Under the pieces are notes generated by a model. It had not been told where the DNA came from. It saw only the letters and a program-made list of their open reading frames with translations, and searched no databases. The position numbers were made by a program, and so were the translations under genes. From an uncultured Caulobacterales bacterium (GTDB lineage Bacteria > Pseudomonadota > Alphaproteobacteria > Caulobacterales > Caulobacteraceae), in assembly GCA_903884425.1 (NCBI GenBank), contig CAISEP010000020.1:62001-126000 (forward strand): DNA of 64,000 nucleotides. Direction: 5' to 3'. Of this stretch, positions 18,090 through 27,554 are shown in pieces. The number at the start of each line of letters is the position of its first letter. Position 1 is the stretch's first letter.

Positions 18090-19337
18090 ATGACCCTTCT
18101 GCCGGCCAAGCCCCCCGCATCCCGGGACGCAGTGTCCCCGGAGGCGGCGCCCGCCTCGGCCGCCGCCCTGCCGACCCTGCTGTTCGTGGTGTTCATGAAC
18201 CTCCTGGGCTTCGGCATGGTGATCCCGCTGCTGCCCTTCTATGCCCGCTCCTTCCATGCGGCTCCGTGGCAGGTGGCGCTGGTCTTCTCGGCCTATGCCA
18301 TGGGCGGCTTTGTGGGAGAGCCCTTCTGGGGCCGGCTGTCCGACCGGATCGGCCGCCGACCTGTGCTGATGTCGACGCTGGCCTGCAACTGCCTGTGCTA
18401 CGGGGCCATGGCCTTTGCCCCGAACATCTGGGCGGCCTTCGTCATCCGGCTGCTGGGCGGCATGTTCGCAGGAAACGGCTCGGTGGTGCAGGGCTACATC
18501 GCCGACGTGACCCCGGCCACGGAGCGGGCGGGCAAGCTGGCGCGACTGGGGGTCGCGTTCAACATCGGCTTCATCGTCGGGCCCAGCCTGTCGGGGCTTC
18601 TGGCCCATCCGGAGTTGGGGCCCGCGGGGTTCCGCCTGCCTTTCCTGGTGGCCTCGGCCCTGGGCGGCCTGTCGGCGCTGGGGGTGTTCCTGCTGGTGAA
18701 GGAGAGCCGCACCCGGCGCAAGGGCATGAGCCAGCTCAGCCGCTTTGCCCTGTTCAGCCGGGCCATCCGCCATCCGGTGATGGGCCCGCTGCTGATCCTG
18801 ACGCTCGCGTCCGGCTTTGCGTTCACCGGGATCGAGAGCGTGTTCGGCTTCTGGGGCCAGGCGCGGTTCCACTGGGGCCCGCGGGAGACCGGCATCGTCT
18901 TCGGCATGGTGGGGGTGACCAATGCGCTGGCCCAGTGGTTCGCCACCGGGCGGCTGTCGCGCCACTATGGCGAGGCGCGGATGCTGGCCGTGGGCATGGG
19001 CCTGACGGTGCTGGCCCAGCTGATGCTGCCCTTCAGCTGGGGACTGCCCTCGACCATCGTCTTCATGTCCCTGATGGCCTTCGGTCAGTCGGTGGCGTTT
19101 CCCAATGTGGGGGCCCTGATCTCCCGCGTCGCCGATCCGGACCGGCAGGGGCAGGCGCTGGGCCTGAACAATGCCATGGGGGCGCTGGCCCGGTTCCTGG
19201 GTCCCCTGTCCTCGGGCCTGGTCTTTGCCAGCCTCAGCATCGAGGGCCCGTTCTGGCTGGCCAGCCTGGTGGTCGCCCCGTCCATCGGCCTGGCCATCCT
19301 GGCCGGCCGGGCCCTGAGGTCGGCACCGACCCTCTGA
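18090..19337 (+). CDS. MFS transporter (DHA1/TetA-like drug efflux type)
   Basis: A 415-residue major facilitator with about 12 membrane helices. The first helix has the [17 protein letters not shown] signature of the DHA1/TetA branch, and the loop after helix 2 has motif A ([13 protein letters not shown]). The antiporter-like motif region GPSLSGLLA follows helix 5. It probably exports a drug-like or small organic compound by proton antiport; the substrate cannot be read. It is not evidently co-transcribed with the regulator 84 bp downstream. Confidence 0.85.
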   Translation: MTLLPAKPPASRDAVSPEAAPASAAALPTLLFVVFMNLLGFGMVIPLLPFYARSFHAAPWQVALVFSAYAMGGFVGEPFWGRLSDRIGRRPVLMSTLACNCLCYGAMAFAPNIWAAFVIRLLGGMFAGNGSVVQGYIADVTPATERAGKLARLGVAFNIGFIVGPSLSGLLAHPELGPAGFRLPFLVASALGGLSALGVFLLVKESRTRRKGMSQLSRFALFSRAIRHPVMGPLLILTLASGFAFTGIESVFGFWGQARFHWGPRETGIVFGMVGVTNALAQWFATGRLSRHYGEARMLAVGMGLTVLAQLMLPFSWGLPSTIVFMSLMAFGQSVAFPNVGALISRVADPDRQGQALGLNNAMGALARFLGPLSSGLVFASLSIEGPFWLASLVVAPSIGLAILAGRALRSAPTL

Positions 19338-19372
19338 CCCGCCGCCGACCGGTCGGGGCGGAAAAGTCGCGC

Positions 19373-19386
19373 TTGATCAGAATCAA
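19373..19386 (+). promoter_or_regulatory. FNR/FixK-type box (TTGAT-N4-ATCAA)
   Basis: TTGATCAGAATCAA is a perfect match to the FNR/Anr/FixK palindrome. Its centre (19379.5) is exactly 41.5 bp before base 19421, the A of the nsrR ATG. At a class II FNR promoter this would place transcription initiation at the start codon. Binding is inferred. Confidence 0.65.
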
Positions 19387-19420
19387 TGCCCGCCGCGGGT
19401 CGTGACCCCAGTCTCCGGGC

Positions 19421-19888
19421 ATGAAACTCACGCGGTACACCGACTACGCGCTGCGCATCATGACCCATCTGGCCACGGTGCCCGATGGGCTGGTGGCGAT
19501 CCATGCCCTGGCCGCCGCTTGCGACGCGCCGGAGAACCACGTGATGAAGGTGACCCCGGCCCTGGTCCGGGGCGGTTTCATCAAGAGCACACGGGGCCGC
19601 GGCGGCGGGCTGCGCCTGGGCCGTCCCGCCGAGGAGATCCGCCTGGGGGACATCGTGCGGCTGACGGAGTCCGGCTTCGACCTGGAAGGCTGCGCCGACT
19701 GCGCGCTGGAGCCCAGCTGCAAGCTGAAGCAGGCCATCGGCCTGGCCGGGGAGGCGTTCCTCGCGGTCCTCAACCAGTTCACCCTGGCCGACATGCTGGA
19801 CGCGAGTGTCGATTCCATCCCACGCAAGGTGGCAAATCTGTCACCGATTCAGCTCGGATCCCTCTCAGCGCCTTGTCGCGCCCTGTAA
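19421..19888 (+). CDS. nsrR: Rrf2-family Fe-S regulator, NsrR-like nitric-oxide sensor
   Basis: A 155-residue Rrf2 regulator. The N-terminal winged helix (MKLTRYTDYALRIMTHLA) is followed by a linker with three cysteines, Cys91, Cys94 and Cys100 (GCADCALEPSC), the Fe-S ligands typical of NsrR. NsrR represses NO-detoxification genes and loses repression when NO attacks its cluster. RirA and IscR are alternatives, but the KLTRYTDYALR start and cysteine spacing favour NsrR. There is no clear ribosome-binding site before the ATG. An FNR-type box is centred 41.5 bp upstream, which suggests oxygen or NO control. No hmp, nor or nir gene is in the window. Confidence 0.85.
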   Translation: MKLTRYTDYALRIMTHLATVPDGLVAIHALAAACDAPENHVMKVTPALVRGGFIKSTRGRGGGLRLGRPAEEIRLGDIVRLTESGFDLEGCADCALEPSCKLKQAIGLAGEAFLAVLNQFTLADMLDASVDSIPRKVANLSPIQLGSLSAPCRAL

Positions 19889-19968
19889 GCTGGTTTTAAA
19901 GTTCCCGCCTCGTTGGGTTCAGCGGTGATTTTTTCAGCTGACGGCGTGTGCAAGGGACAGTTCAACCC

Positions 19969-22011
19969 ATGAAAAGCTCTATCTGGCTGGCGGCTGCGGC
20001 TTCCACTCTGGCGATCGCGTGGTCGGTGCAGGCCGCCGATGTTCCGGCTCCACCGCTCAACACGGCCAGCCCGCACTACGGGACCTGGGGCTTCGACCTG
20101 GCCGGGCGCGACACTGCGGTGAAGCCCGGGGACGACTTCTTCGCCTTTGCCAACGGGACCTATCTGGCGAAGACGGAAATCCCCTCCGACCGCACCCGCT
20201 TCGGCAATTTCGACCAGCTGTCGGTCCTGTCGGAAAACCGGGTCCGCGGCATTCTCGAGGATGCGGCCAGCGCCCCCACGGCCAAGACCGCCAAGATCGG
20301 GGCCTTCTACAAGGCCTTCATGGATGCGGACCGGGTGGAAAAGCTCGGCGCGGCCCCGATCTCCCCGGACCTCGCCCGGATCAAGGCGGCGGCGACGAAG
20401 GAGGACCTGATCACCCTGATGGGCGATCATTCCCGCCTGCACCGCAGCCTGTTCGGCATCTATATCGGCCCTGACGCCAAGGACCCGACCCACTATGCGG
20501 TGCAGTCGGGCAGCGGCGGCACCGGCCTGCCGGACAAGGACTACTATCTGAAGCCCGCCTTTGCCGCGACCAAGGCCAAGTACGAGACCTATGTCGCCCA
20601 GATGCTGACCCTTGCCGGCTGGCCCGATGCCGAGGCCCGGGCCAAGGACGTGGTCGCCTTCGAGACCCGCATGGCCGAAGCCACCTGGGAGCGGGCCGAG
20701 CGCCGCAACCGCGACAAGACCTACAACCCCATGACCCCGGACGAACTGGCGGCCTATGCGCCTGGCTTCGACTTCAAGCGCCTGCTGGTGGCCAGTGACC
20801 TCGGCGCGGTGAACCGGATCATCCTGTCCGACAACACCGCCTTCCCGAAGAAGGCCGCGATCTTTGCCGAGACCCCGCTGGAGACCCTGAAGGCGTGGAT
20901 GGCCTTCGGCGTGGCCGATGCCTCGGCCCCCTATCTGTCCAAGGCCTTTGTCGACGCCCAGTTCGAGTTCCGCTCCAAGACCCTGAGCGGCCAGCCCGAG
21001 CAGCGTCCCCGCTGGAAGCGCGCCGTGGCCGCCACCAACGGAGCGCTGGGCGAGGCGGTCGGCGAGATCTATGTGGAGAAGTACTTCCCGGCCGAATCCA
21101 AGGCCAAGATGCTGGAGCTGGTGGCCAATATCCGCGCAGCCTTGTCCGCCCGGATCGACAAGCTGGACTGGATGAGCGCCGAGACCAAGACCGCGGCCCA
21201 GGCCAAGCTCGCCAAGTTCACCGTGAAGATCGGCTATCCGGACCATTTCCGCGACTATTCCGCCGTGGTGGTGAAGCCCGATGACCTCTATGGCGCGGTG
21301 CTCAGCGCCGAGGTGGCGGACTGGAACCGGGACGTGGCCCGGATGAACAAGCCGGTGGACCGCAGCGAATGGGGCATGACGCCCCAGACCGTGAATGCCT
21401 ATTACAACTCCACCCTGAACGAGATCGTCTTCCCCGCCGCCATCCTGCAGCCGCCCTTCTTCGACCCGAAGGCGGACATGGCGGTGAACTATGGCGGCAT
21501 CGGCGGCGTCATCGGCCACGAGATCAGCCACGGCTTCGACGACCAGGGCCGCAAGTCCAACGGCGACGGGGTCCTGAAGGACTGGTGGACGGCCAAGGAT
21601 GCCGAGGGCTTCAACGCCCGGGCCGAACGGCTGGGGGCCCAGTACGAAAGCTTCGAGATCCTGCCGAACGAGCACATCAACGGCAAGCTGACCATGGGCG
21701 AGAACATCGGCGACATGGGCGGCATCAACCTGGCGCTGGATGCCTATCACGCCTCGCTGCACGGCAAGCCGGCCCCGGTGCTGGACGGCATCACGGGGGA
21801 CCAGCGGGTGTTCTTCGGCTGGGCCCAGGTCTGGCGGGAGAAGATCCGCGACGAATCCCTGCGCCAGCAGTTGCACACCGATCCGCACTCCCCGGCCAGG
21901 GCCCGGGTGAACGCGGTGGTGCGCAATGTGGACGCCTGGTACGCGGCCTTCGACGTGAAGCCGGGGGACAAGCTCTATGTGGCGCCCGCCGACCGGGTGA
22001 AGATCTGGTAG
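19969..22011 (+). CDS. M13 family zinc metallopeptidase (neprilysin-like)
   Basis: A secreted or periplasmic endopeptidase of 680 residues. It has a signal peptide (about 1-23), an M13 N-terminal domain beginning DFFAFANGTYL, and an M13 catalytic domain with HEISH at 517-521 and the third ligand Glu578 in ENIGDMGG. The NAYYNSTLNEIVFPAAILQPPFF segment is family-typical. M13 enzymes cut short peptides. The chosen ATG (19969) gives a clean signal peptide; a GTG at 19948 is in frame. It stands alone: nsrR lies upstream and a DUF6481 gene follows after 169 bp. Confidence 0.93.
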   Translation: MKSSIWLAAAASTLAIAWSVQAADVPAPPLNTASPHYGTWGFDLAGRDTAVKPGDDFFAFANGTYLAKTEIPSDRTRFGNFDQLSVLSENRVRGILEDAASAPTAKTAKIGAFYKAFMDADRVEKLGAAPISPDLARIKAAATKEDLITLMGDHSRLHRSLFGIYIGPDAKDPTHYAVQSGSGGTGLPDKDYYLKPAFAATKAKYETYVAQMLTLAGWPDAEARAKDVVAFETRMAEATWERAERRNRDKTYNPMTPDELAAYAPGFDFKRLLVASDLGAVNRIILSDNTAFPKKAAIFAETPLETLKAWMAFGVADASAPYLSKAFVDAQFEFRSKTLSGQPEQRPRWKRAVAATNGALGEAVGEIYVEKYFPAESKAKMLELVANIRAALSARIDKLDWMSAETKTAAQAKLAKFTVKIGYPDHFRDYSAVVVKPDDLYGAVLSAEVADWNRDVARMNKPVDRSEWGMTPQTVNAYYNSTLNEIVFPAAILQPPFFDPKADMAVNYGGIGGVIGHEISHGFDDQGRKSNGDGVLKDWWTAKDAEGFNARAERLGAQYESFEILPNEHINGKLTMGENIGDMGGINLALDAYHASLHGKPAPVLDGITGDQRVFFGWAQVWREKIRDESLRQQLHTDPHSPARARVNAVVRNVDAWYAAFDVKPGDKLYVAPADRVKIW

Positions 22012-22180
22012 TCGGCCCAGAGCCCCGTCGCGGCGACGCGCCGGGGACCGCGCCTGTCTCATAAATGGAACGGCCAACGGCCTGATGGGCGAATTCTCGC
22101 CTGTCAGGCGGTGCGGTCCATTGCCTAATGCCCGGGATTTTGGCACACAGGCGCCATTCACAAGGACTCCATCGGGATTC

Positions 22181-22549
22181 ATGAAAGACAAGATCAAGAC
22201 TGGTTACAGCGACCGCCTCGCCGCCGCTGCTGAGGCCCGCAAGGCGCAACTGGCCAAGTTCAAGCCCAAGCCCGCCGTCACCGCGACGGAAACGGCCGCC
22301 GAATTCAAGACCCGGGAACAGATCAAGGCCGAGGAGCGCGAGGCGTTCCGTCTGGCGCGGCTCAAGGCCAAGGAAGACGCCGCCGCCGCCGTGGCCGCGC
22401 GTGAAGCCGCCGCCCTCGAGGCCAAGCGGTCGGAACGCAAGGAGCGCAAGGCCGCCGTCAAGGCTGACCAGCGCGCCCGCAAGAGCTCCCGCTACACCAC
22501 GCTGGACGCCCTGGCCAACCTGCACCTGGGCAACCGCGAAGCCTCCTGA
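22181..22549 (+). CDS. DUF6481 family small charged protein
   Basis: A 122-residue cytoplasmic protein, very rich in Ala, Lys, Arg and Glu. After a short start with YSDRLAAAAEARKAQLAKF it is predicted to be one long charged helix or coiled coil (about 35-105), ending in a SRYTTLDALANLHLGN tail. This matches the DUF6481 family of alphaproteobacteria, whose function is unknown; the composition suggests nucleic-acid or ribosome association (inference). I chose the ATG at 22181 over the upstream 22085, since the extra residues look unlike protein. It converges with queE after 42 bp. Confidence 0.75.
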   Translation: MKDKIKTGYSDRLAAAAEARKAQLAKFKPKPAVTATETAAEFKTREQIKAEEREAFRLARLKAKEDAAAAVAAREAAALEAKRSERKERKAAVKADQRARKSSRYTTLDALANLHLGNREAS

Positions 22550-22591
22550 GGACAGCGTCGGCCGGGGGTTCCGAACCCGTCGGCCGCGCCT

Positions 22592-23221
22592 TCAGGGGAT
22601 TCCCAGATACTTGTGGGTCTGCACGCTCAGCCGCCATTGCGGGTGGGCGAGGCAATAGGCGATGGCTGCTGCCGTATGGGCCGCGCGATCCGGACCGTCC
22701 ATGGGCTGCAGGTAGAACCGCTCGAAATCCAGGTCCGCAAACCGCGACGGATCGGCCAGGGGCTGGGGAAAGACCAGCTTCAGCTCCTGCCCCGAGCGCT
22801 GGACCACCTCCGCCGCCGCCTTGGGACTGACGCAGATCCAGTCGATGCCCGCCGGGGCGGCCAGGGTGCCGTTGGTCTCCACCGCAATCTCGAACCCGGC
22901 CGCGTGAAAGGCGTCAATCAGGGGCGCATCAAGCTGCAGCAGCGGCTCGCCGCCGGTGCAGACCACCAGCCTGCGCCCCTCCCCCTGCCACAGGGCCGCC
23001 GCTGCCGCGACCAGGGCCGCCGGATCGGCGAACCGCCCACCGCCGTCCCCGTCCATGCCGACGAAGTCCGTGTCGCAGAAGGTGCAGACGGCACCCGTCC
23101 GGTCCTCCTCCCGCCCCGACCACAGATTGCAGCCGGCGAAGCGGCAGAACACCGCCGCCCGTCCCGCCTGACCGCCCTCGCCCTGAAGGGTGAGGAACAT
23201 TTCCTTGACGGCGTAGCTCAT
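22592..23221 (-). CDS. queE: 7-carboxy-7-deazaguanine synthase
   Basis: A radical SAM enzyme of 209 residues that converts 6-carboxy-tetrahydropterin to CDG in queuosine/preQ0 synthesis. Motifs: [18 protein letters not shown], then the cluster cysteines in [11 protein letters not shown] and CTFCDTDF (the three-Cys motif is expanded as usual in QueE), CTGGEPLLQ, and VETNGT. The ATG at 23221 overlaps the queC stop (ATGA). It follows queC as the second gene of a queC-queE operon. queD and queF are not in the window. Confidence 0.93.
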   Translation of the reverse strand: MSYAVKEMFLTLQGEGGQAGRAAVFCRFAGCNLWSGREEDRTGAVCTFCDTDFVGMDGDGGGRFADPAALVAAAAALWQGEGRRLVVCTGGEPLLQLDAPLIDAFHAAGFEIAVETNGTLAAPAGIDWICVSPKAAAEVVQRSGQELKLVFPQPLADPSRFADLDFERFYLQPMDGPDRAAHTAAAIAYCLAHPQWRLSVQTHKYLGIP

Positions 23222-23949
23222 GTTGCCGCGCGCCACTGCTCATAGCCCCGCGCCCGCAGCTCGCAGGCCGGGCAGTCGCCGCAGCCATGGCCCCAGGGGT
23301 GCAGATGTGTCCGGTCGCCGCGGTAGCAGGTGTGGCTGTCGCGCACGATGATCTCCACCAGTGCCTCGCCGCCCAGCTCATGCGACAGGGCCCAGATGCC
23401 GCGCTTGTCCAGGGACATGAGCGGCGTTTCCAGCACGTAGGGCCGCTCGATCCCCAGCTGCAGGGCCCGCATCTGGGCGTCGAGGGTGCTCTGGCGACAG
23501 TCGGGATAGCCGGAATAGTCCGCCTCCCCCATGCCGCCCACCAGCACGTCGATTCCCCGCCGGTCCGCCAGCGCCGCGGCATAGACCAGGAACACCAGGT
23601 TGCGGCCGGGCACGAAGGTCGACGGCAGGCCGGATGCAGTCATCTCGATGGCCCGGTCCTCCGTCAGGGCCGACGCCGCCACAGCCCCGAAGCCCCGCAG
23701 GTCCAGCAGGTGGTCCTCACCCAGGCGCGGGGCCCAGTCCGGAAAGGTCCGCGCCACGGCCTCGCGCACGGCCAGCCGGGCCTCGAGCTCCACGGAATGC
23801 CTCTGGCCGTAGTCGAAGCCCACCGTCTCCACCCGGGCATGGCGCTGCAGGGCCCAGGCGAGGCAGACACTGGAATCCTGGCCGCCGGAGAACAGGACCA
23901 GGGCTGCCCCTTGCGGTGGCGGGAGGGTCGGGGATGGGTTCTGAACCAT
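23218..23949 (-). CDS. queC: 7-cyano-7-deazaguanine synthase
   Basis: QueC, 243 residues, is the ATP-dependent enzyme that turns CDG into preQ0. The PP-loop SGGQDSS is near residue 21, GFDYGQRH and [10 protein letters not shown] follow, and the C-terminal zinc cysteines are in SHTCYRGD and HGCGDCPAC. It starts at ATG 23949 and is first in the queC-queE operon, transcribed away from the TonB receptor gene across a 381-bp gap. Confidence 0.96.
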   Translation of the reverse strand: MVQNPSPTLPPPQGAALVLFSGGQDSSVCLAWALQRHARVETVGFDYGQRHSVELEARLAVREAVARTFPDWAPRLGEDHLLDLRGFGAVAASALTEDRAIEMTASGLPSTFVPGRNLVFLVYAAALADRRGIDVLVGGMGEADYSGYPDCRQSTLDAQMRALQLGIERPYVLETPLMSLDKRGIWALSHELGGEALVEIIVRDSHTCYRGDRTHLHPWGHGCGDCPACELRARGYEQWRAAT

Positions 23950-24330
23950 GACGTTCAGCTAGGCCGTCGCCGGGCGCAGGTAAAGGGTCGAACGACACCG
24001 CCCCCCGGTCCGCGCCCCGCCTGACCACGAAACACCGACGCAGGAGTTGTATTCGTCCGGAATTGAGGCAGGCGGCGGCGGGCGGAGGTGTTGCCGCGGG
24101 GGAACCGACGCCAATTGGTCACAGTCCCCGACCAATCCGGGACATGTGATCTCCCGTAAGCATACCTTGAGTTGACATTGCAGGCCGCTTCGTGAGCAAA
24201 CAGGCCTCAGCGACAGGCAGGCCGTGGCCTGTCGTTATGGGGGCAAACCCTGTTGCACGCGGCGCTCGAGGAAAAACTACCCCGCGCAGAGCCACACAGA
24301 GGGCCGCCCGGGGTACGGGAGAACTTTCAA
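23950..24330. promoter_or_regulatory. Divergent control region between queC and the TonB receptor gene
   Basis: This 381-bp gap has no supported gene. It contains a perfect inverted repeat at 24114-24136 (listed separately), a TTGACA hexamer at 24172-24177 that could be a -35 element for the receptor gene, and about 130 bp of leader before the receptor ATG. No convincing -10 sequence is seen at the usual distance from the TTGACA. Confidence 0.4.
24114..24136. promoter_or_regulatory. Inverted repeat ATTGGTC-N9-GACCAAT, candidate operator
   Basis: A perfect 7-bp inverted repeat with a 9-bp spacer (ACAGTCCCC), about 36 bp before the TTGACA hexamer and 195 bp before the TonB receptor start. Its position fits a regulator site for either the receptor gene or queC. 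The binding protein is unknown. Confidence 0.35.
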
Positions 24331-26946
24331 ATGACAGATGCATTGCGTCTGCGCAGCATGCTTGCGCTCGGCGTTTCCGTTGCGGCCCTCGCCCTGGCGG
24401 CGCCCGCTTTTGCAGCCAACGACGCGGATGCGCCGGCGGCCAAGGACGACAACACCATCCAGCCGGTGATCGTCACCGCCAGCGGTCGCTCGGCGGCCGT
24501 GCAGGACGTTCCCATTGCCATCAGCGCGGTCACGGCCGACACGCTGAAGAATGCCAATGTCACGGACCTGAAGGGCCTGACGGAACTGGTGCCGAGCTAC
24601 CGGCTCGAGCCCGGCCAGTCCAATGCGGCGGGTGCCACCGCCTCGATCCGCGGGATCGGCACCGGCGGCGACAATGCCGGCTTCGAATCCGCCGTCGGCT
24701 TCTTCATCGACGGCGTCTACCGCAACCGCGCCGGCGTCGCCCTGAGCGAACTGCCGGAAGTGGAACGCATCGAAGTGCTGAACGGCCCCCAGGGCACCCT
24801 GTTCGGCAAGAACACCTCGGCCGGCGCCATCAGCGTCACCACCAAGGCCCCGAACTTCAAGGGCACCACCGGCTTCGTCGAGGGTACGCTGGGCAACTAC
24901 AACGACCGCAAGCTGCTGTTCGGCGTGAACACCGCCGTCGTGGCCGACGTCCTGGCCGTGCGCCTGGACGGCAGCTACGAGAAGCGTGACGGCTACATCA
25001 AGGATGTGAACTCCGACCGCACCTTCAACGACAAGGACCGCTACAGCCTGCGCGGTCAGGCCCTGTGGCAGATCAATCCGGACGCCACCCTGCGGGTGAT
25101 CGCCGACATCTCCCACACCAACGAGCAGTGCTGCGTCGGCCTGATCGCCGAGAACGGCTCCTCGGCCGCGGCGGTGAACGGTCTGTCGGCCCTGGCCGGC
25201 GTCACCGGCATCCCGACCTTCAACTCGAAGAACTTCCAGACCGCCATCACCCCGGCTCGCGACTATCTGGAACGGGTCGATGACAAGGGCCTGTCGGCTG
25301 AACTGAACTGGAACGTCCAGGGCGTGAAGGTGTCGTCCATCACCAGCTATCGTGACTGGAAGGTCCTGCGCGACCAGGACATCGACTTCAGCGGCCTCGA
25401 TCGCGCCTATCGCCAGGGCTATACGGACGAGTTCAAGACCTTCACCCAGGAAGTCCGCTTCCAGGGCAAGGCCGACAAGCTCAACTGGCTGTTCGGCGGC
25501 TTCTATTCCAACGAGATCCTGCCGCACGTGGACAACATCAAGTTCGGCACCCAGGCGGCCCAGTATGTGGACGCCCTGGCCGGTGGCGGCCTGCCCGGCT
25601 ACAACATCTTCGGCAGCCTCGGCTCGGCCGGTTGCGGCCCGGCCGCGGCCCTGTTCCCCCGCTGTCGCGCCCTGACGGCGGCCCTCTATCAGGGCACGGT
25701 CGCCAAGTACGCCCCGCTCATCGGCCTCGCCGGTGCCACGGCGGCGGCCCAGGCGGCGCTCGCCGGTCCGGCCGGCTTCCAGGCCTATGGCGACGCCATC
25801 GCCGCGGCCGCGCCGGCAGCCGGAACGGGTCAGAACCACGACACGTTCAAGCAGGTGACCGACAGCGCCTCGATCTTCACCCACGACGAATACCAGATCA
25901 CCGACAAGCTGAAGCTGACCGTCGGCCTGCGCTACAATCGGGATGAGAAGAACCTGTCGGCGGGCCTGAGCGCCACGGCCCCCGCTTGCGGGGCCCTGAC
26001 GGCCAACCCGGCCTTTGCCGCCTATACCTCGTCGCTGCTGACCAATCCGAGCCTGGCCTCGCTGCTGACCCTGGTCTGCAACCCGGTGGTCAACACCGTC
26101 GCCAACGGCAACTACAAGACCTCGTCCACCGAGGACGCGGTCACCGGCACGGCGTCCCTGTCCTACAAGGTCAGCGACGACGTGATGACCTATGGCGGCT
26201 ATTCCCGCGGCTACAAGTCGGGGGGCTACAACCTCGATCGCTCGGGCTTCAACATCACGCCGGCCTCGACGGTGCAGCCCTCCACCTCGGACCTGCACTT
26301 CAATCCGGAATATACCGACGCCTACGAGTTCGGCATCAAGTCGACGATCAACCGCAGCACCCAGCTGAACCTGAACGTGTTCTACGAAGAGGTCACAAAC
26401 TTCCAGTCGAACAACTTCTCGGGCTTCAACTTCGTGACCCGGAACATCCCGACGACCATCAGCAAGGGGGCGGAAATCTCGCTGCTCACCCGTCCGCTGG
26501 ATGGTCTGACCCTGCAGGGCGGCCTGCTCTACAACAACGCCAAGTATGGTTCGACCGTCAGCTTCGGCCCGGGCTACACCGTGCTGAGCGGCACCACCAT
26601 CGAGGGTGACTCGGAGTGGACCGCGACGGCGTCGGCGACCTACCGCACGGAACTGCCGTTCCACCACCTGACCGCCCTCTACTACATCGACGGTCGCTTC
26701 AACTCGCCCTACCAGACCTCGGCCCTGAACCCGAGCGCGGTGTCCAAGCAGAGCGAGTTCACCGTCGTCAACGGTCGGATCGGCATCAGCCCGCCGGACG
26801 AACGCTGGAGCCTGGAGATCTTCGCCCGCAACCTGCTCGACCAGTACTACATCGTCGGCAGCTTCGCGGTGCCGGAGCAGAACAACTACGCGGTCTATCC
26901 GGGTGAACCCCGGACCTTCGGCGCGACCATGCGCGTGAAGTACTGA
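24331..26946 (+). CDS. TonB-dependent receptor
   Basis: An outer-membrane active transporter of 871 residues. It has a signal peptide (about 1-29), then a TonB-box-like stretch and plug domain (VIVTASGRSAAVQDVPIAIS, IRGIGTG, EVLNGPQGTLFGKNTSAGAI), and a long beta-barrel ending in an aromatic residue (TMRVKY). One extracellular loop (about 410-505) is Ala/Gly-rich with a Cys pair. The ATG at 24331 follows GGGAG and gives the best signal peptide. The ligand is not identifiable; no transport genes flank it. The plug resembles the large carbohydrate/siderophore receptor group that is abundant in Caulobacterales. An intrinsic terminator follows. Confidence 0.93.
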   Translation: MTDALRLRSMLALGVSVAALALAAPAFAANDADAPAAKDDNTIQPVIVTASGRSAAVQDVPIAISAVTADTLKNANVTDLKGLTELVPSYRLEPGQSNAAGATASIRGIGTGGDNAGFESAVGFFIDGVYRNRAGVALSELPEVERIEVLNGPQGTLFGKNTSAGAISVTTKAPNFKGTTGFVEGTLGNYNDRKLLFGVNTAVVADVLAVRLDGSYEKRDGYIKDVNSDRTFNDKDRYSLRGQALWQINPDATLRVIADISHTNEQCCVGLIAENGSSAAAVNGLSALAGVTGIPTFNSKNFQTAITPARDYLERVDDKGLSAELNWNVQGVKVSSITSYRDWKVLRDQDIDFSGLDRAYRQGYTDEFKTFTQEVRFQGKADKLNWLFGGFYSNEILPHVDNIKFGTQAAQYVDALAGGGLPGYNIFGSLGSAGCGPAAALFPRCRALTAALYQGTVAKYAPLIGLAGATAAAQAALAGPAGFQAYGDAIAAAAPAAGTGQNHDTFKQVTDSASIFTHDEYQITDKLKLTVGLRYNRDEKNLSAGLSATAPACGALTANPAFAAYTSSLLTNPSLASLLTLVCNPVVNTVANGNYKTSSTEDAVTGTASLSYKVSDDVMTYGGYSRGYKSGGYNLDRSGFNITPASTVQPSTSDLHFNPEYTDAYEFGIKSTINRSTQLNLNVFYEEVTNFQSNNFSGFNFVTRNIPTTISKGAEISLLTRPLDGLTLQGGLLYNNAKYGSTVSFGPGYTVLSGTTIEGDSEWTATASATYRTELPFHHLTALYYIDGRFNSPYQTSALNPSAVSKQSEFTVVNGRIGISPPDERWSLEIFARNLLDQYYIVGSFAVPEQNNYAVYPGEPRTFGATMRVKY

Positions 26947-26976
26947 CCCACGGGCTCACGCCCTGATGACCGGATG

Positions 26977-27011
26977 CGGCGGCGGACCTCGGTTCGCCGC
27001 CGTTTCCTTTT
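26977..27011 (+). terminator. Intrinsic terminator after the TonB receptor gene
   Basis: CGGCGGCG (26977-26984), 10-nt loop, CGCCGCCG (26995-27002), followed by TTTCCTTTT. It is a perfect 8-bp GC stem with a T-rich tract, 30 bp after the receptor stop. Confidence 0.75.
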
Positions 27012-27089
27012 GTCCGGCCGGTCGCAAGAGGCCTAGAAAGGGTCACAGGCGAGGCGTAGAGATGGGGTCTCGCTCCTGCGGATCGTCCC

Positions 27090-27446
27090 ATGCTGGCTCT
27101 CGTCCTCGCTTTCCAGATTGCCGCCCAGGCGACCCCGGCTGTCGCCCCGGCCCCAGCGAAGCCAGCCCCCGCGGCATCCCCTGCTGCGCCTCCGGCCCCG
27201 GACGAACCGCCACCCAAGACCCTGGAGGAGCGGCTGGCGGACCTGCATGTCCTGTGGACCCAGACCTGCGGCAATCGCGCCTACGGGGCCTATGACGACC
27301 TGTGCCAGAACCTGGGGGACGAGATCCACCGGGCGGAGCGGGAGGCCCGCAAGGCCCGCCTGACGTCGAGGCCCGCACCCGCCGCCCCGCCGCCGCCGGC
27401 GGCCGTCCCCGCGACCATTCCGCCCGCCCCCCGCGCGACCCCCTGA
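27090..27446 (+). CDS. Small exported Pro/Ala-rich protein of unknown function
   Basis: A 118-residue protein. It has a short hydrophobic N-terminus (MLALVLAFQIAAQA) that could be a signal peptide, a Pro/Ala linker (to about 48), a compact conserved-looking core with two cysteines (LADLHVLWTQTCGNRAYGAYDDLCQNLGD), a charged helix, and a second Pro/Ala tail. The Cys pair may form a disulfide in the periplasm. I do not recognise a named family. It lies between a TonB receptor gene, with a terminator between, and the tyrA-type gene 108 bp downstream. Confidence 0.6.
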   Translation: MLALVLAFQIAAQATPAVAPAPAKPAPAASPAAPPAPDEPPPKTLEERLADLHVLWTQTCGNRAYGAYDDLCQNLGDEIHRAEREARKARLTSRPAPAAPPPPAAVPATIPPAPRATP

Positions 27447-27554
27447 CCGGTCACACGACTTTTTCGCCGCCGACACTGGACGTGGCGTCCAAAGGTGCTA
27501 GCTCAACCGGCGTCGCCGGTCCGGCGGCCTTGCCTGCAGAAGAACCCGCGTCCC

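Noticed and set aside
19948-19968. Upstream GTG start for the M13 peptidase
   Set aside because: It adds seven polar residues before the signal peptide; the ATG at 19969 with AGGGA upstream gives a clean leader.
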